This document shows, one piece after another, positions 60,600-64,000 of a stretch of 64,000 bases of DNA; positions within the stretch are counted from its first letter, which is position 1; each line of letters begins with the position of its first letter. Source of the DNA: Siphonodentalium dalli. Lineage: Eukaryota; Mollusca; Scaphopoda; Gadilida; Siphonodentaliidae. The DNA lies in NCBI GenBank assembly GCA_032622095.1, contig CP136061.1, forward strand, positions 124,196,754 through 124,260,753. Direction: 5' to 3'. A model generated the notes under the pieces. That model was given only the letters and a program-made list of their open reading frames with translations. It did no database searches and was not told the DNA's origin. The position numbers and the translations under genes are program-made.

Positions 60600-62655
60600 T
60601 GACAAGGGGTTGTTATACACATATGATGGAATCAGATACAAAGAGTAAAATCCAAGATGGCTGCTGGCGGCCATGTTTTTTGGACAAATGACCCCAAAAT
60701 GACTCGTTCCCATCTACATGTCATTGTTAACATCCATGACAAATTTTATGATGATCAGACTAAAGGTACGACCTGTAGCCTGTGCTAAAGGATCTAGTCA
60801 TACAAAGAGTAAAATCCAAGATGGCTGCTGGCGGCCATGTTTTTTGGCCGAATGACCTCAAAATGAATCGTTCCCATCTACATGTCATTGTTAACACCCA
60901 TGACAAATTTCATGATGATCAGACTAAAGGTACGACCTGTAGCCTGTGCTAATGGATTGAATTTTGAAATCAAAGATGGCCACTGGCGGCCATGTTTTTC
61001 ATCCGAATGACCCCAAAATGACTCGTTCCCATCTACATTACAATTTCAACAGCCATAACAAATTTCATGATGATCAGACTCAAGGTACGACCTGTAGTCC
61101 GTGCTAAAGGATTTAGTCATACAAATAGTAAAATCCAAGATGGCTGCTGGCGGCCATGTTTTTTGGCCGAATGACCCCAAAATTAATCGTTCCCATCTGC
61201 ATGTCAATATTAACATCCATGACAAATTTCATGACGATCAGACGAATAGTACGACCTGTAACCCGTGCTAATGGATTGATTTTGAAATCAAAGATGGCCA
61301 CTGGTGGCCATGTTTTTCATCCGAATGACCCCAAAATGACTCGTTCCCATCTACACTACAATTTCAACAGCCATAACAAAAATTATGATGATCAGACTAA
61401 AAGTACGACCTGTAGCCCGTGCTAAATGATTTAGTCATACAAAGAGTAAAATCCAAGATGGCTTCTGGTGGCCATGTTTTTTGGCCGAATGACCCCAAAA
61501 TGACTCGTTCCCATCTACATGTCATTATTAACATTCATGACAAATTTTATGATGATCAGACTAATAGTACGACCTGTAGCCCGTGCTAAATGATTTAGTC
61601 ATACAAAGAGTAAAATCCAAGATGGCTGATGGCGGCCATGTTTTTCGGCTGAATGACCCCAAAATGACTCGTTCCCATCTACATGTCATTGTTAACATCC
61701 ATGACAAATATTATGATGATCAGACTAAAGGTACGACCTGTAACCTGTGCTAAATAATTTAGTCATACAAAGAGTAAAATCCAAGATGGCTGCTGGCGGC
61801 CATGTTTTTTGGCCGAATGACCCCAAAATTACTCGTTCCCATCTACATGTCAATATTAACATCCATGACAAATTTAATGATGATCAGACGAACAGTACGA
61901 CCTGTGGCCTGTGCTAATGGATTAAATTTTGAAATCAAAGATGGCTACTGGTGGCCATGTTTTTTGTCCGAATGACCCCAAAATGACTCGTTCCCATCTA
62001 CATTCTAATTTCAACAGCCATTACAAATTTCATGATGATCAGACTAAAGGTACGACCTGTAGCCCGTGCTAAAGGATTTAGTCATACAAAGAGTAAAATC
62101 CAAGATGGCTGCTGGCGGCCATGTTTTTTGCCCGAATGACCCAAAAAAGACTCGTTCCCATCTACATGTCATTGTTAACATCCATGACAAATTTTATGAT
62201 GATCTGACCAAAGGTACGACCTGTAGCCCGTGTCAAAGGATTTAGTCATGCAAAGAGTAAAATCTAAGATGGCTGCCGGCGGCCATGTTTTGGCCAAATG
62301 ACCCCAAAATTACTTGTTCCCATCTACATGTCAATATTAACATCCATGACAAATTTCATGACAATAAGACGAACGGTACGGCCTGTAGCCCGTGCTAATG
62401 GATTGAATTTTGAAATCCAAGATGGCCACTGACGGCCATGTTTTTTTTACGAATGACCCCAAAATGACTCGTTCCCATCTACATGTCAATGTCAACATCC
62501 ATGACAAATTTCATAATAATCGGACCAAAGGTACAAACTGTAGCCCGTGCTAAAGGAAATTGTTGACGCATCACACACACACGCACGCACACACGGACGA
62601 CGGATACCAAGCCATGGCAATAGCTCAAACTTTACAAAGTAAAGTTGAGCTAAAA
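60600..62655 (+). mobile_element. pearl/HINE-like element with 12-unit ~160-bp array
   Basis: Twelve core units have CCAAGATGGC or CAAAGATGGC near 60652, 60824, 60976, 61134, 61291, 61454, 61617, 61782, 61939, 62101, 62263 and 62421. Two core types alternate (type A with GGATTTAGTCATACAAAGAG, type B with GGATTGAATTTTGAAATC). The array ends with a CA/CG-rich run, CACACGGACGACGGA and a hairpin TAGCTCAA..CTTTAC/GTAAAGTTGAGCTA (62622-62653). Confidence 0.8.
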
Positions 62656-64000
62656 ATAGTCTGTGGGGCTAATGTCTGCCAGTTGGCCTTAACCTGTCAT
62701 AGTTGATAAATGAGCATCATAATACATGGGTGAGTTTAACAGGTGGTATCAGATAAACAAATATAGCTAGCCTCCTGGGAGTCATTGTTCTTAAAACATG
62801 TGGATTTTAGGAATTTTACATTAGTCCTGGGTAGGTTATGTTACAGAAATCCAGTGCACACAGTATTGTTAGGATCACTCAGATCATCGATCTATATTAT
62901 ACAATATACATCGATGCTCAGACCATTATAAAGATAGCAGATGTAAGAACTGGATATCTCAATGAAAATAAATGAAAGTGTCAATAAATTTATTTTTTGT
63001 TTAATTTAAATTTTTTTTTATTACAAAAGTTAAACAAGGATATTAAAGTTCACTGGTGGATATTATTAAAGATTAACATGATCCCATAATTGCCTGTTTA
63101 TACAGCAATTCAAAGCAGAAGGCTAATACTTTAACAGCAGAATATGTTGGCCAATCTGTCAGTCACATGTACATGTAATTATGTGTCATGATCTCCCAAC
63201 ACACTGACACAATTAATTTATGGTTTCATTACTAAATATTTAAAGGGACACATTGGGAACCTTTTTATCAACTTGTATCATAATCATCAATATCTAAATG
63301 AAAACAAATGAAAGTGTCAATGACATTTAAAAAAAATAAAATAATGGTTTTTATTATTATAAAAGTTAAAACAAAATTTTTAATATTTTTTGTTTGTTAA
63401 ATTGAGCAAGGAGTTTTATCTAAAAAAATGTTTGTTTTATTTCATAACTCATTTAAAATTAGACCCATATTCGAGCTCGCTTTGTATTTTGGGCTGAGAA
63501 ACTCACATGCCAAATTTGGTTCCAATCAGATAAAAAATATTTGAGTTAATATGGCAGAATGCGTGAATTCTAAGTCGAAAAAGGGCCATATCTCTGTCGG
63601 ATGAAAGCCATATTTGAACTCGATCTGTATTTTCGCCTGAGAAACCGATATACAAAATTTGGTTCCGATCGAAAAGAAAATGTTTGAGTTATCGCATTAT
63701 GCGTAAAGTGTCTATGGACAGACGGACGGACGGACGCGTGGTCAATCCAATGGTATGGGTACACATAAAAATCGTGATAAAGGTGCCCAGGTTAATTTGA
63801 GGTCGACGGACATTTGATTAATGGGCTTCACAATTTATCTGAGAGTGTAACAGGTGTGTGCTTGTCCTAAATACTAAATATGATGTTTTTAATATTATGA
63901 TTTTTAAACACTGTGGTAGTCTTACTGTCTGTATCAATTTATTGCAGACTACCTATTAAAGCAGATGCATCCACAGTAATTAGGTATTCATATTTTCAAA
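62656..64000. other. Right margin: repeats, no gene
   Basis: A diverged direct repeat of about 150 bp (near 62935-63080 and 63280-63430, sharing AAATGAAAGTGTCAAT) is followed by a pearl-like core and tail at 63460-63775 (AAGTCGAAAAAGGGCCATAT, then GACGGACGGACGGACG). Nothing coding is seen. Confidence 0.5.

Overview
This is animal nuclear DNA. Genes are split by many GT-AG introns and buried in AT-rich, repeat-packed sequence. The repeats point to a mollusc, most likely a bivalve. About a dozen 'pearl'/HINE-like elements are present: a ~160-bp core in tandem, a GACGGA-type microsatellite, then a terminal hairpin of the form TATACCCCC...GGGGGTATA. Elements of this layout are, from memory, characteristic of bivalves. 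The species cannot be named from the sequence alone.

Two protein-coding genes are supported. (1) SEC63, minus strand, coding from 56498 down to 21334. I reconstruct 18 exons with matching phases and a 767-residue product: an ER-membrane J-domain partner of the Sec61 translocon and BiP. (2) An unrecognised gene on the plus strand ending at 11629, with its 3' exons at 4994-11629 and its 5' end not found. It encodes about 800 visible residues of a basic, low-complexity, probably nuclear protein. The two genes converge, with stop codons 9.7 kb apart.

Layout. 1-4993: repeats, including a ~380-bp tandem repeat carrying RFX X-box-like palindromes. 4994-11629: exons of the unknown gene, with a MITE 60 bp upstream of one exon. 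11630-21333: intergenic, with a 217-bp hairpin, piggyBac-type (TTAA) MITEs, an intact Mutator-like foldback element with 9-bp target duplications, and a double-hairpin MITE. 21334-56498: SEC63, whose introns hold nested hAT elements with clean 8-bp duplications, a hairpin MITE that itself took an insertion, Tc1/mariner-type MITEs, pearl-like elements, and an unusual 2.1-kb field of CTTAAG-centred palindromes in intron 8. 56499-64000: the SEC63 upstream region with three ACGTCA/TGACGT motifs, a tRNA-derived SINE, more pearl-like elements and a 12-unit ~160-bp array.

The two genes show no functional link. The most unusual structures are the CTTAAG palindrome field (41640-43810) and the layered insertions in SEC63 intron 10 (34264-38208). 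No prokaryotic features, CRISPR arrays, viruses, rRNA genes or intact tRNA genes were seen.
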